From: Gammaproteobacteria bacterium
GTDB lineage: Bacteria > Pseudomonadota > Gammaproteobacteria > Pseudomonadales > Azotimanducaceae
DNA: 64,000 nucleotides
NCBI GenBank assembly: GCA_026708185.1
Contig: JAPOVK010000045.1
Location: 124,001 to 188,000 of the forward strand
Reading direction: 5' to 3'
The translations under genes were made by a program, and so were the position numbers. This document shows positions 1 to 9,003 of this stretch, piece after piece. Numbering within the stretch: the stretch's first letter is position 1; every line of letters starts with the position of its first letter. Under the pieces are notes generated by a model. That model did no database searches and was not told where the DNA came from. It saw only the letters and a list, made by a program, of their open reading frames with translations.

Positions 1-1
1 T

Positions 2-124
2 ACGCTGCCGGAGAACGAGCTGTCGCTGCGGCTGCTGCGGGGGCTCGCGACATCGGTGGAGCATCGCCAATACCACGATGTCGGCATCCTGACCGTCCGA
101 GCGGATCTGCGCGCGGTCGGGTGA
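2..124 (+). CDS. C-terminal end of an unidentified protein (5' cut by window)
   Basis: An open frame enters from the window edge and ends at a TGA at 122-124, leaving about 40 residues that finish ...TVRADLRAVG. Codon use matches the high-GC neighbours, and the next gene lies convergently 27 bp away, so this is probably the true 3' end of a real gene. Too little sequence remains to recognise a family, and no motif is visible. Confidence 0.5.
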   Translation, partial: TLPENELSLRLLRGLATSVEHRQYHDVGILTVRADLRAVG

Positions 125-151
125 TGGCGGGCGCCCCCGGACTGCGGTCGG

Positions 152-1114
152 TCAAGCTCCGGCGTCAACCCCGACGTCGCCCAACAGGCGGTGACCGCGG
201 AGATAGGCGAGCATGGCGCGGACACACGCTGCGGGCGCTTCGAGCGGCAGGAAGTGCGTAGTACCGGGAATGGTCTCGTACTCGACGACCGCGAGTTGGC
301 GGTCGTCGAGCGACGGCACGTAGGCCGCCGGGTTGCTGGGATCTGACGCGATGACCTTCACCGGACAGCCGATGCCCGCGAAGTCCACCCGCGCCGGCCA
401 CCGCCGCGCGTCTGCGAAGACACGGGCCTCGTACTCGGGTGGGCAGCGGAGCTCGTAGCCCCCGTCGGCGCGTTCGCGGAGCATCGTTCGGGCCATCAGG
501 TCGTACACGCCGGGCACGACGTGGCCGAACCTGGATGCGCCGGCCACGCGCGCCTCGAAATCGGCTTGGGTCGCGAATCGGGACCGCTTGCGGCGCGTCT
601 TCACCGCCGCCACTTCCGCCAGACCGAAGAAGACGTCGTCGGTCACGCCGCGCATATAAAGCGGCGGATCGTAAAGGACTAGCGCGTCCAGGACAGGCTT
701 CTGGCGGCTGGTCCGGGTGAGCGACACGAGTGCCGCCATCGCCGCGAGCGAGTGGTAGATCCCGATCTTGGGCTTAGCCCCGCAACGCCCGTCGATCGCC
801 GCGACGATTTGCGCGTGATCGCGCGCGAAGGTCGGGATCGTGTGGTTGGCCAATGCGCCGACGGCGTTCCAGCCGTGGTTCCTGATGTCGTGGATGAAGA
901 CGTCGAAGTGGTCGAGGAGCGCCGACCAGAATGGCACGTAGAGGTCTATGGCGAGTCCCGTGCCATGGCTTAGGACGAGGCATGGACCGGTCGGATTGCC
1001 GTGCCGCCGCACGGTGGTCACGCTGCCGTCGTCGAGTCGTACCGTGAAGGTCGAACGTGGCTGCGGGATCTCCCAAATCCTGGGCCCGCTGTCGCGTCTG
1101 GGTCCGTCTTCCAC
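152..1114 (-). CDS. alpha/beta-fold hydrolase
   Basis: Putative cytoplasmic serine hydrolase of 320 residues; no signal peptide is seen. The N-terminal half has the alpha/beta hydrolase pattern: an oxyanion-hole segment LVLSHGTG (about residues 46-53), then a strand followed by IYHSLAAMAAL, which occupies the place of the nucleophile elbow but has His-Ser-Leu-Ala-Ala instead of the usual G-x-S-x-G. The C-terminal GTTHFLPLEAP supplies the likely catalytic His. The start is a GTG preceded by AAGAGG six bases upstream; an in-frame TGA closes the frame a few codons further up. It is divergent from the RND efflux pair and shows no operon partner. The substrate cannot be inferred. Confidence 0.85.
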   Translation of the reverse strand: MEDGPRRDSGPRIWEIPQPRSTFTVRLDDGSVTTVRRHGNPTGPCLVLSHGTGLAIDLYVPFWSALLDHFDVFIHDIRNHGWNAVGALANHTIPTFARDHAQIVAAIDGRCGAKPKIGIYHSLAAMAALVSLTRTSRQKPVLDALVLYDPPLYMRGVTDDVFFGLAEVAAVKTRRKRSRFATQADFEARVAGASRFGHVVPGVYDLMARTMLRERADGGYELRCPPEYEARVFADARRWPARVDFAGIGCPVKVIASDPSNPAAYVPSLDDRQLAVVEYETIPGTTHFLPLEAPAACVRAMLAYLRGHRLLGDVGVDAGA

Positions 1115-1280
1115 GAAAGCCTCTTGCCATCAGTGACGTGACCCTAGCACGACGGCACACGCCCAGACTTGAACGCACATCGAAAGACGCCTAACTTCGA
1201 TGCATGGTCCAGCATGCGCAACTGGCTCGGCGCGACCTGGGCATGAAACCCGCGGCCGATCATCTGTCGGCTTAGGGCTC

Positions 1281-2447
1281 GTGATCCGCCGATTCCTCGC
1301 ACCCGTTCTCGCCGGCGCCGCTGGTCTGGGGTTGGCGGCTGTCATCTTCATGAGCGGCCCGGAATTCGAGCCAGTGCCGCCGCCGCCGAACATCCCGGTG
1401 GTGCGCACGATGACAGCCACCCCGGACACCGTGCAAACGATCGTCGCCGCACACGGCGCCGTCGTACCCAAGACCGAGAGCAACCTGGTCTCGGAGGTCG
1501 CCGGCCGGATCGTAGCCGTGGCAGAGTCGATGGTCTCGGGCGGTTTCTTCCAGAAGGGCGATGTCCTGGTCGAGATCGAGCGGGTCGACTACGAGGTCGC
1601 CTTGGAACGGTCGCGCGCCCATCTTGCGTCTACGGAGAGCGAACTCGCGAATGCCGAGAAGGCGTACGAGCGGCACGAGGAGTTGCGCGAGTCCCAGTCC
1701 ATCAGTGAGTCGCGCCACGACGATGCACTGAACCGACTCACGATCGCGCGTGCCTCGCTCCGCGAAGCCACGGCACGGATCGCCCGGGCGGAGCGTGACC
1801 TGGAACGCACGCGCATGACCGCTCCCTTCGACGGTCGGGTGCGCAGCGAGCGGGTCGACGCCGGCCAGTTCGTCAACCGGGGCGAGTCCATCGCAACGCT
1901 GTATTCGGTCGACTTCGCCGAGGTCCGGCTCCCGGTACGGGATGAGGATCTGGCCTTTCTGCCGCTGTCCCTGGCGCGCGTCGGAGCCAGTGCGTCGCAT
2001 TTGCCGCGGGTGGTCTTGAAAGCCCGTTTCGCCGGCGCGGAGCACGCTTGGGAGGCGCGGATCGTGCGCACGGAAGGCGAATTGGACCCGCGGACGCGCA
2101 TGGTCAACCTCGTCGCGCAGGTGCCGAGGCCTTACGATCCGACGGCGGGCTTGCCGCCGCTGACCGTCGGACTCTTCGTGGAGGCGGAGATCCACGGCGA
2201 GCCGTTGGACGACGCGCTGGTCGTGCCGCGTTCGGCGCTGCAGCGCGGCAACCGGGTCTACGTCGTCGACGCGGACAGCCGGTTGTCCTTCCGCGACGTC
2301 GAGATACTGCGCACCACAGGGGACGATTACACCATCCGCGGCGCGATTCGTCCGGGCGAGTCCATCTGCCTTTCAACCCTCGACAACGCCGTCGAGGGCC
2401 AGCAGGTTCGACCCGTCGAGGTTCCAGAGAAGCCGAACCTCCAATGA
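1281..2447 (+). CDS. RND efflux periplasmic adaptor (HlyD/MFP family)
   Basis: Membrane-fusion protein linking the inner-membrane RND pump to an outer-membrane channel. The N-terminus IRRFLAPVLAGAAGLG forms a signal anchor. It is followed by a lipoyl/barrel half (VPKTESNLVSEVAGRIVAV), a coiled-coil hairpin at about residues 105-175 rich in Glu, Arg and Ala, the second barrel half (MTAPFDGRVRSERVDAGQF) and a C-terminal beta domain ending LVVPRSALQRGNRVYVV. I prefer the GTG at 1281, which places the hydrophobic segment at the N-terminus; an in-frame ATG at 1200 would add 27 polar residues. The stop overlaps the permease start by 4 bp (ATGA), so the two are translationally coupled. Confidence 0.88.
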   Translation: MIRRFLAPVLAGAAGLGLAAVIFMSGPEFEPVPPPPNIPVVRTMTATPDTVQTIVAAHGAVVPKTESNLVSEVAGRIVAVAESMVSGGFFQKGDVLVEIERVDYEVALERSRAHLASTESELANAEKAYERHEELRESQSISESRHDDALNRLTIARASLREATARIARAERDLERTRMTAPFDGRVRSERVDAGQFVNRGESIATLYSVDFAEVRLPVRDEDLAFLPLSLARVGASASHLPRVVLKARFAGAEHAWEARIVRTEGELDPRTRMVNLVAQVPRPYDPTAGLPPLTVGLFVEAEIHGEPLDDALVVPRSALQRGNRVYVVDADSRLSFRDVEILRTTGDDYTIRGAIRPGESICLSTLDNAVEGQQVRPVEVPEKPNLQ

Positions 2448-5400
2448 AGCGGATGATCGCCTGGTTCGCCACGAATCACGTGGCGGCGAACCTGGTCATG
2501 GGGTTCGCCGTGCTTGCGGGTCTTGCATCGCTCGATCGTGTGCCGGTGAAGCTGTATCCGGACTTCGACCTGGCGCTCATCATCGTCACGGTGCCGTACT
2601 TGGGTGCCGCACCCGAGGAAGTCGAAACCGCTGTCTGCGCCCGTATCGAGGAGCGTGTCGAGGGCATCACCGGGATCAAGGAGATCCGTTCCGTCGCGGC
2701 GGAGGGCCTGTGTACGGTCCACCTCGAACTTCTGGTCGACGTCGACCGCAGCCAGACGCTCGGCGAGGTCGAGAACCAGATCAACGCCATAGACACGTTC
2801 CCCGAGGAGGCGGAAAGGCCCATCGTCCAGCTCGCCTTGGCGAACAACGTGGTCGCGGAAATCGCGATCACGGGCCCGACGGACGAGCGGACGCTCAAGG
2901 AAATCGGTCGGCGCGTGCGCGCCGACATCCTCGCGCTACCCGGCATCACCTACGCCGAGCTTGCCAACGTGCGGCCGTACGAGATCTCGGTTGAAGTCGC
3001 GGAGGAGTCGCTGTCACGGAACAACCTGACCTTCGACGACGTGGCGGCGGCTCTCCGTGCACGGTCCTTGGACATCCCCGGGGGATCGGTCAGGACCGCC
3101 GAGGGCGAGATCCTGCTGCGCACCACGGGCCAGGCCTATTGGGGACACGAACTGGAGGATCTCGTCGTCACGGTGCGCCCGGACGGCACGCGCGTCCTGG
3201 TGCGGGACATCGCCCGGGTCGTCGACGGGTTCGAAGACACGGGGCAGTCGCAGCGTTTCGACGGCAAGCCGGCGGTCCTCGTCCAGGTGTCGCGGGTTGG
3301 CGACCAGGACGTGAGACAGCTCAGCGCGTCGGTGCGCCAGTACGTGGCGCGTGCCGCCGGTCGGTACGGAGAAGGCGTCGAACTGACCATCTGGCGCGAC
3401 GATTCCATCATTCTGTCGGTGCGCATGCGCGCGCTCGTGGACAGCGGCATCCAGGGTCTGCTTCTCGTCCTCGTGCTGCTTGCGCTGTTCCTCCGCCCGC
3501 ACCTGGCGCTCTGGGTGGCCCTGGGCATTCCCATCGCATTCCTCGGTGCGATTTTCCTGATCTATTGGGCGGGCTTGTCCATCAACGCCGTTTCGGTCAT
3601 GGGCTTCATCCTCGCGCTGGGCATGCTCGTGGACGACGCCGTGGTCGTGGGGGAGGCCGCGTACACGGCCCAGCAGCGCGGTTCCGGCCTCCTCGCGGGG
3701 GCCATCGAGGGCGCTCAGCATGTGCTCGTCCCTGTGACCTTCGGGGTCATCACGACCGTGGTCGCGTTTGTGCCGGTCATGTTCGCGACCGGCGCCATCG
3801 GCCAGGCCTACGGGGTCATGGCCGCGACTGTGATCTGCTGCCTGGTGTTCTCGCTGATCGAGTGCCAAACGGTGCTCCCCGCCCACCTCGGCCATGGCAG
3901 CGAGCGGCTGCCGCTCGGCGACTTCGGACTGACCTTTTTGGCCATAGTGGTCGTCGCGGCCATGGCCGCCACGCCGGATGTGCGATCGGGTAGCGCGCTG
4001 GCGGTGGCCGGTGCCGGTTTGGTCTTGGCTGCACACTTCGCCGGTGCCTTGAGCAAGCTTGGTGCCGCATTTGCGCGGCTGCAGGTTCTGTTCGAGTCAG
4101 GCCTTCGCTGGGTCATCGACAATCCGTTCCGCCGTTGCGCAGAGGGCGCTGCTCACTGGCGGCTGGTGACGCTGATCGTCGCACTTGGCGCCTTGGCCTC
4201 CGCGGGCAGCCTCGTGATGGGCGGCCATCTGCCGTTCTCGCTTCGGACCCCGCAGAAGGGCGACAGCGTCACAGCTCGGTTGACGATGCCCATGGGGACG
4301 AGCGAGAGCGCGATGGCGGGAGCGGTCGGCCTATTGGCCGATTCGGCGCGCGAGATCCAGCGGCAACTCGCGCAGGATTACGGGGAACCCTTGGTGCTGC
4401 ACATCCTCGAGGGCGTGGGCGGCCACGTCGCGGGCGCCTCTCGGGTCGCTGTCGTGGTCGACAACACCGGTCCGCACCTCGGCGAGGTCACCATGCAGCT
4501 CACGCCCGGCGAAGGGCGCGTGTTGACGACCGACGCGGTCGCCGCACGGTGGCGCGAACATGCCGGACCGATCCCGGATGCGGTGGAACTGAGCTTCCTC
4601 ACCGATCGCATCGCCGCCGAACCGGGAATCGACATCCGGATCGGCGGAACCGACTGGGACGAGCTGCGCGCTGTCGCCACCGCGATCCGTTCGGAGCTTG
4701 CGTCGATGCCCGGTGTCTACGATGTGGCCGACTCGCTCAACACGGGAAAGGCGGAAATCAAGCTCTCGGTCACACCCGCCGGCGAAGCGCTAGGCGTCTC
4801 CCTCGCGGACCTCGGTCGCCAGGTCCGGCAAGCCTTCTACGGCGAGGAGGCGCAGCGGATTCAGCGTGGGGCGGACGACGTCCGCATCATGGTGCGCTAC
4901 TCGGAGCAGGAACGCCGGTCGCTTGAGTCGCTCTATGCGCTGCGCGTGCGCACTCCCGGCGGCGGCGAGGTACCGTTCAGAGCGGTAGCCGAGATCGAGT
5001 CCGGGCGCGGGTTCTCCTCCATCGCGCGCACCAACGGTACGCGCTTCGCATGGGTGACCGCCGAAGTCGACCCCACCGCCACGTCGGCTGCCGCCGTGCT
5101 CTCCCGACTCGATGCGGGTTTCCTCAAGGAGGCGACCGCGCCCTACCCCGACGTCGACTACTGGTTCCGGAGCAGTCAGCAGCAGTCGGAACTCTTCGCC
5201 TCGCTGGGTCCGCTGTTCGTTTTCGTACTGCTTGCGATCTATGCCCTGCTGGCGATGCCGCTGCGCTCCTACACCCAGCCGCTGATCATCATGTCCGTGC
5301 TGCCCTTCGCGCTGGTAGGGGCCCTGTGGGGCCATGCGCTGCAGAAGACCTTCGGGCTTGTGTACGGTCTATCCGCGGCGTCGCTTTTCGGCGTTGTTGC

Positions 5401-7021
5401 GGCTTCGGGCGTCGTCGTCAACGCGACGCTCGTGCTGACCCACGAGGTGAACCGTTTCCGAGCCGCCGGAGACTCCTTGTTCGACGCGTTGGTCAACGCG
5501 TCAGTGTCGCGTTTTCGTCCGATCCTGATCACCACGGTGACCACCTTCGCCGGCCTTGCGCCGCTCATGTTCAGCGGCAGCACCCAGGCTCAACTGCTGG
5601 TGCCGATGGCGACGTCCCTGGCCTTCGGCATATTGGTCTCCTCGGTTGCGGCACTTCTGTTTGTTCCTGCGCTCTGGCTCGTCGTCAACGACATCGGGAG
5701 CCGCACCCGCCGCGTGACGGACCTGGTCGGCAGCTCGCTCGGCGGTTCCCCGCGACTGTCGATGTGGATGTCCCGCTACCCTTATGTCCAGGAGAGCCTG
5801 CGGACGCAGGAGTTCACGGACCTCGAGTTGCCTGAGGATCTGGACCTCGACCCCGATGAGGCCACGATCGCGCGGCAGGGGCTGGTGCGGGTCTACTACC
5901 AGCGGGAGTTCGACGCCGAAGAGATGCGTGCGCAGTTCGGCGCACTCGCCGCCAAGGCGCCGCGCACCGACGACCTTGTCCGCGAGGCCAGGACGTGGGC
6001 GGAGCAGCGGACCTTCCAGCTCGGCGTGCACATGGCGCGTGGCACCATGCCGGCGGTCGACGCGGCGCGCCCATTGACCGACATTCTCTGTACGACCCTC
6101 GGTGCCTTGGCGCACGCCGCGAAGCGCGAGTTCGCAGCCGAGCACGGCACCGTGGCGAATTCGCGAATCGCGCTGGTCGCGTTGGGCGCCGCTGGTCGGC
6201 GCGAGTTCGCGACGGGGGGGCCCCTGCGCCTGCTGTTCCTGTACGACAACGATCCGCAGCCGCCCGGCGTGATGCCGCTGACCCCGGACGCGTGGCATCT
6301 GCAACTGTTCCAGCGGCTCATGGTTCTGATCCGCGCCTTGTCGCCCGAGGGCTTTCTCTTCGAGGTGGTGCCGGGATACGCAGTGGGGGGCGGTCAAATG
6401 CCGCGCGCCCACGCGTTGACGCGAATCCGGCAGCACTTCGCCGATTCCGCGCCCGTCGCGGACCTGAGAATGCTCACTCACGCCCGCGTGATCGAAGCGG
6501 AAGACGGCCTCGGGGAAGAATTCGAGGCGCTGAGACAGTCTGTCCTCGCCCGGGCGGACGACATCGCCCCCATCACCGCCGACATCGCAGCGGTCAGGCA
6601 ATCGAAACCTCGACCGAGCAACCCCTGGGACGTGGTGCGCGTAGAAGGGGGCCTCGACGACATCGTCCTGGCCGCGGAGTACCTGCAACTCGCAGGCGCC
6701 GCACCGGAGACCGGTGTCGCTACGCTGGCCGAAACCCTCGGACGGGCAGGCGACCGGGGTCTGCTCGATACCTACGCGGCCCGGGATCTGATCGATTCTG
6801 CCGCGCTTTGGCAGAACCTCGATGGCTTCTTCCGGATGACCTGCGCGGACGTCTTCGATCCAGGAGCCGCAACGTTGGAGCAGAAGGCCATCATTTCCGG
6901 GATGTGCGGCATTGCAGCCTTCGAGGATGTGGCCGATGCCATCGGGGCAGCTTCACAACGGAGCGCCCGTCACCTGGGCGCGCTGTGGTCTACCTTGCCA
7001 AGGGCAAGCACTTCACGCTGA
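2444..7021 (+). CDS. RND efflux permease fused to a degenerate GlnE-like adenylyltransferase domain
   Basis: A 1525-residue protein. Residues 1 to about 1090 are a complete RND permease of the hydrophobe/amphiphile efflux kind: N-terminal TM helix with NHVAANLVMGF, the IREIRS-type porter loop, a TM4 segment GFILALGMLVDDAVVV, and a second TM block ending LLFVPALWLVVNDIG. After a linker, residues about 1110-1525 match the C-terminal half of GlnE: ALGAAGRREFATGGPLRLLF (1246 onward) lines up with the GlnE signature ALGKLGGRELxxGSDLDLIF, LTHARVI with LTRARVI, and VEGGLDDIVLAAEYLQL with the GGxxDIEFxxQxLQL helix motif. Both catalytic Asp of GSDLDL are replaced (GGPLRL), and EVDxRLRP has become EVVPGYA, so adenylyl transfer is unlikely. 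The start is the ATG overlapping the adaptor stop; the open frame extends upstream only as a shadow of the adaptor. A regulatory or PII-sensing role is inference only. Confidence 0.85.
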   Translation: MKRMIAWFATNHVAANLVMGFAVLAGLASLDRVPVKLYPDFDLALIIVTVPYLGAAPEEVETAVCARIEERVEGITGIKEIRSVAAEGLCTVHLELLVDVDRSQTLGEVENQINAIDTFPEEAERPIVQLALANNVVAEIAITGPTDERTLKEIGRRVRADILALPGITYAELANVRPYEISVEVAEESLSRNNLTFDDVAAALRARSLDIPGGSVRTAEGEILLRTTGQAYWGHELEDLVVTVRPDGTRVLVRDIARVVDGFEDTGQSQRFDGKPAVLVQVSRVGDQDVRQLSASVRQYVARAAGRYGEGVELTIWRDDSIILSVRMRALVDSGIQGLLLVLVLLALFLRPHLALWVALGIPIAFLGAIFLIYWAGLSINAVSVMGFILALGMLVDDAVVVGEAAYTAQQRGSGLLAGAIEGAQHVLVPVTFGVITTVVAFVPVMFATGAIGQAYGVMAATVICCLVFSLIECQTVLPAHLGHGSERLPLGDFGLTFLAIVVVAAMAATPDVRSGSALAVAGAGLVLAAHFAGALSKLGAAFARLQVLFESGLRWVIDNPFRRCAEGAAHWRLVTLIVALGALASAGSLVMGGHLPFSLRTPQKGDSVTARLTMPMGTSESAMAGAVGLLADSAREIQRQLAQDYGEPLVLHILEGVGGHVAGASRVAVVVDNTGPHLGEVTMQLTPGEGRVLTTDAVAARWREHAGPIPDAVELSFLTDRIAAEPGIDIRIGGTDWDELRAVATAIRSELASMPGVYDVADSLNTGKAEIKLSVTPAGEALGVSLADLGRQVRQAFYGEEAQRIQRGADDVRIMVRYSEQERRSLESLYALRVRTPGGGEVPFRAVAEIESGRGFSSIARTNGTRFAWVTAEVDPTATSAAAVLSRLDAGFLKEATAPYPDVDYWFRSSQQQSELFASLGPLFVFVLLAIYALLAMPLRSYTQPLIIMSVLPFALVGALWGHALQKTFGLVYGLSAASLFGVVAASGVVVNATLVLTHEVNRFRAAGDSLFDALVNASVSRFRPILITTVTTFAGLAPLMFSGSTQAQLLVPMATSLAFGILVSSVAALLFVPALWLVVNDIGSRTRRVTDLVGSSLGGSPRLSMWMSRYPYVQESLRTQEFTDLELPEDLDLDPDEATIARQGLVRVYYQREFDAEEMRAQFGALAAKAPRTDDLVREARTWAEQRTFQLGVHMARGTMPAVDAARPLTDILCTTLGALAHAAKREFAAEHGTVANSRIALVALGAAGRREFATGGPLRLLFLYDNDPQPPGVMPLTPDAWHLQLFQRLMVLIRALSPEGFLFEVVPGYAVGGGQMPRAHALTRIRQHFADSAPVADLRMLTHARVIEAEDGLGEEFEALRQSVLARADDIAPITADIAAVRQSKPRPSNPWDVVRVEGGLDDIVLAAEYLQLAGAAPETGVATLAETLGRAGDRGLLDTYAARDLIDSAALWQNLDGFFRMTCADVFDPGAATLEQKAIISGMCGIAAFEDVADAIGAASQRSARHLGALWSTLPRASTSR

Positions 7022-7033
7022 CGTTCCTGCCAG

Positions 7034-7048
7034 CGTCCGTCGCGGACG
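7034..7048. terminator. short GC-rich hairpin in convergent gap
   Basis: A perfect 6-bp stem with a 3-base loop (cgtccg-tcg-cggacg) lies 12 bp after the stop of the RND gene and before the end of the convergent AAA/nuclease gene. It has no T-run, so calling it a terminator is tentative. Confidence 0.25.
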
Positions 7049-7144
7049 TCCTCTTCCGCAAAGGGCTACGGCTCGACGGCTGCCGGTAACTCCAACGCAG
7101 CCGCGTCGAAGGTGTACATCCCCCGCAGCTCTTGGCGGCGCGAG

Positions 7145-8695
7145 TCACGCCGCGGCGTGCTCGAACGCCACCACATTGCGCGACGCGCTGCTGAACTCCA
7201 CGCCGACCAAGTGGACGCGCGCGCCTGCCGCGCGGTACTTGTCCGCATATCGCCGCTCCAGGAGTTGCGTCATGGCGGCCCCGTCGCCGGCCTGCTCGAC
7301 GACCTTGAACTCGAAGACGTACACCCGGCCCTCGAAGCGCACCGCCATGTCCAGTCGCCCCCGGTTCGTGCTCCCCTCCACCGTGACGTCGAGCCCCAGC
7401 CCCGCGAAGTACGAGTAGAAGACGCTCGCGTAGAATCCCTCGTACTCGGCGATGTCGTTGTTCGTGTACCACTGGTGCGGGATGCTCGCGTAGAAGGCGT
7501 GGAACAGCTCGCGCATGCCATCGACGTCGTCCGCTGCGAGCAGGTCGTAGAGCTGCACTCCGTGTGCTAGACGTCGGGACGGGTCGCCCACCATGCCGTC
7601 GAGCAGGCTCCGGTTGAGGCCTTGGCGGACCTCCCGGTTCGGATAGCCGAGGCGGTAGGAATTCTCTCCGGCCCGCAATTCCTCACCCAGGATCGTCAGG
7701 TAGCCGGTCTGGAACAGCAGCGCCTCCGGGGCGATGGCGTCCACGTCGAAGGTGGACAGCAGTTCGTCGCTCGCGCGCATGCCGTCAAGATCCACCGAGC
7801 GCACCCGGCGCCGGAACAGCGTGTCCACCAGGAACGTCGGCGTCCCCGTCTCGAACCAGTGCGACCGGAACCGCCGCGTGCGGAACAGCAGCAGGATGTC
7901 GAATGGGTTGTAGACCTTGTCGTCGCCAAGCCACGAATAGCCGTTGTACCACTCGCGGATCCGCTCGCGGTCCAGCCCGGGCAGCTCGGGCGCGAACGTC
8001 TCGTCGAGATCTGCCTCCGTGTAGCCGCAGATGTCGGAGAACTCCGGATCGATGGTGATGTCGGTGAGGTTGTTGAGCCCCGAGAACAGGTTCACCTTGG
8101 AGAACTTGCTCACCCCGGTAATGAAGCTGAAGCGGATGTTGGCGTCGCAGTCCTTGACCACCGCGTACAGGCCGCGCAGGTAGTCGCGGTTGGCGCGCGC
8201 CACCTCTCGATCATCCAGCGCGTCGAGGATCGGCTTGTCGTACTCGTCCACCAGAACTACGACGCGATGCTCCGTCCGCTCGTGCAGGGCTCGGATCAAG
8301 CGGCGCAGCCGCCCCGAAGCCGATGCGGCCGGCGGACCGGCGATCCGCGCCGCGTCTTCCATCTCGCGCAAGCGGTCGGCCACTTCGGCTTCGAGGTCGC
8401 CGGGGGTACCGAAGTGGCCGCTGCCGAAGCTCAGGCGCACCACCGGATGCCGCGCCGACCAGTCCCACCGTCCGTGGATGGCGAGCCCCTCGAACAGCTC
8501 TCCGCTGCCCTCGAACAGCTCCTTCAACGTGTCCAGGAAAAGGCTCTTGCCGAAGCGCCGCGGACGCGACAGGAAGTAGTGCTTGCCGCCCTCCAGCAGG
8601 CGCTGGATGTGGGGCGTCTTGTCCACGTAGTAGCAACCGTCCTCCCGCACCTCGCGGAAGGTCTGGATGCCGATGGGCAGCCTGGACCGGTCCAT
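7145..8695 (-). CDS. AAA-ATPase-like / PD-(D/E)XK nuclease-family protein
   Basis: A 516-residue protein with the AAA-ATPase_like architecture (PF09820 plus the PDDEXK_9 C-terminal domain). The N-terminus LPIGIQTFREVREDGCYYVDKT is typical of the family. Walker A is RPRRFGKSLFLD near residue 45, Walker B is VVLVDEYDKPILDAL near 145, and the C-terminal nuclease-like core reads RLDMAVRF...VFEFKVVE with the E-x-K pair. Such proteins are widespread in multiple copies in genomes rich in mobile or selfish elements; no function is established for this family, though defence or element maintenance has been suggested. It stands alone between the RND gene and the toxin-antitoxin relic. Confidence 0.9.
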   Translation of the reverse strand: MDRSRLPIGIQTFREVREDGCYYVDKTPHIQRLLEGGKHYFLSRPRRFGKSLFLDTLKELFEGSGELFEGLAIHGRWDWSARHPVVRLSFGSGHFGTPGDLEAEVADRLREMEDAARIAGPPAASASGRLRRLIRALHERTEHRVVVLVDEYDKPILDALDDREVARANRDYLRGLYAVVKDCDANIRFSFITGVSKFSKVNLFSGLNNLTDITIDPEFSDICGYTEADLDETFAPELPGLDRERIREWYNGYSWLGDDKVYNPFDILLLFRTRRFRSHWFETGTPTFLVDTLFRRRVRSVDLDGMRASDELLSTFDVDAIAPEALLFQTGYLTILGEELRAGENSYRLGYPNREVRQGLNRSLLDGMVGDPSRRLAHGVQLYDLLAADDVDGMRELFHAFYASIPHQWYTNNDIAEYEGFYASVFYSYFAGLGLDVTVEGSTNRGRLDMAVRFEGRVYVFEFKVVEQAGDGAAMTQLLERRYADKYRAAGARVHLVGVEFSSASRNVVAFEHAAA

Positions 8696-8742
8696 TGGCG
8701 GATGCTAGCAGGTCGCCGGCATGCGAGAAGATTCCGCGAGTA

Positions 8743-8814
8743 TTGCAGCTCGCGGGAGCGGCGACCGAAACAGGGGTCGCCACGTTGGCCGAGACCGGAC
8801 GTGCGGGGCGGGGG
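8743..8814 (+). pseudogene. short relic similar to the GlnE-like domain of the RND fusion
   Basis: In the + frame from 8743 the sequence reads LQLAGAATETGVATLAET followed by GRAG. The fusion protein encoded at 2444-7021 reads LQLAGAAPETGVATLAET then LGRAG. One of 18 residues differs, yet about a dozen third-codon or synonymous first-codon positions differ at DNA level, so the two copies diverged while both were coding. The relic has no start codon, the similarity stops within a few codons on either side, and a TAG follows at about 8845. It is a fragment of a second, older copy of the same kind of gene. The adjacent PIN relic on the other strand begins about 15 bp further on. Confidence 0.5.
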
Positions 8815-8828
8815 CGAGCGGGCTCTCT

Positions 8829-9003
8829 CGCCTTGCCCGCGCGATAGCGCCGTCCTGACAGTGTCCAGACCGTCTCAGCGATCACGACATCTTTGATCAG
8901 CACGCCGTCCTGATGGCCGAAGAGACGGCGGGCCCGCTTGGCTTGCGCTGGATCGTCGTTAAGCAGGTAACGAAGAAGGACGTTTGGTGTCGACAGCGAT
9001 CAA
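8829..9003 (-). pseudogene. PIN-domain toxin (VapC-like), frameshifted and 3'-truncated
   Basis: Reading on the minus strand from a TTG that overlaps the AbrB stop (TTGA), the sequence gives M-I-A-V-D-T and then AAACGTC where AACGTC (Asn-Val) is expected. Allowing for one extra A, the frame continues NVLLRYLLNDDPAQAKRARR, then VLIKDVVIAETVWTLSGRRY and RAGKA. This is the PIN pattern, with the first Asp in VDTN and the Glu in VIAETVWTL. After RAGKA at about 8829 the similarity ends, so roughly the C-terminal half, including the remaining acidic residues, is missing. The toxin should be inactive. Confidence 0.7.

Noticed and set aside
2048-2443. Upstream extension of the RND permease frame
   Set aside because: It overlaps the adaptor gene in another frame, is Arg/Gly-rich shadow sequence, and the permease N-terminus MKRMIAWFATNHVAANLVMG starts at the overlapping ATG 2444.
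6215-6228. GGGGGGG followed by CCCC in the GlnE-like domain as a possible frameshift that ruined the active site
   Set aside because: The frame is open and matches GlnE on both sides of the run, so no shift is needed; the loss of acidic residues is by substitution.
7080-7144. Minus-strand peptide GMYTFDAAALELPAAVEP after the AAA/nuclease gene
   Set aside because: Too short, no ribosome site, no homology I can recall.
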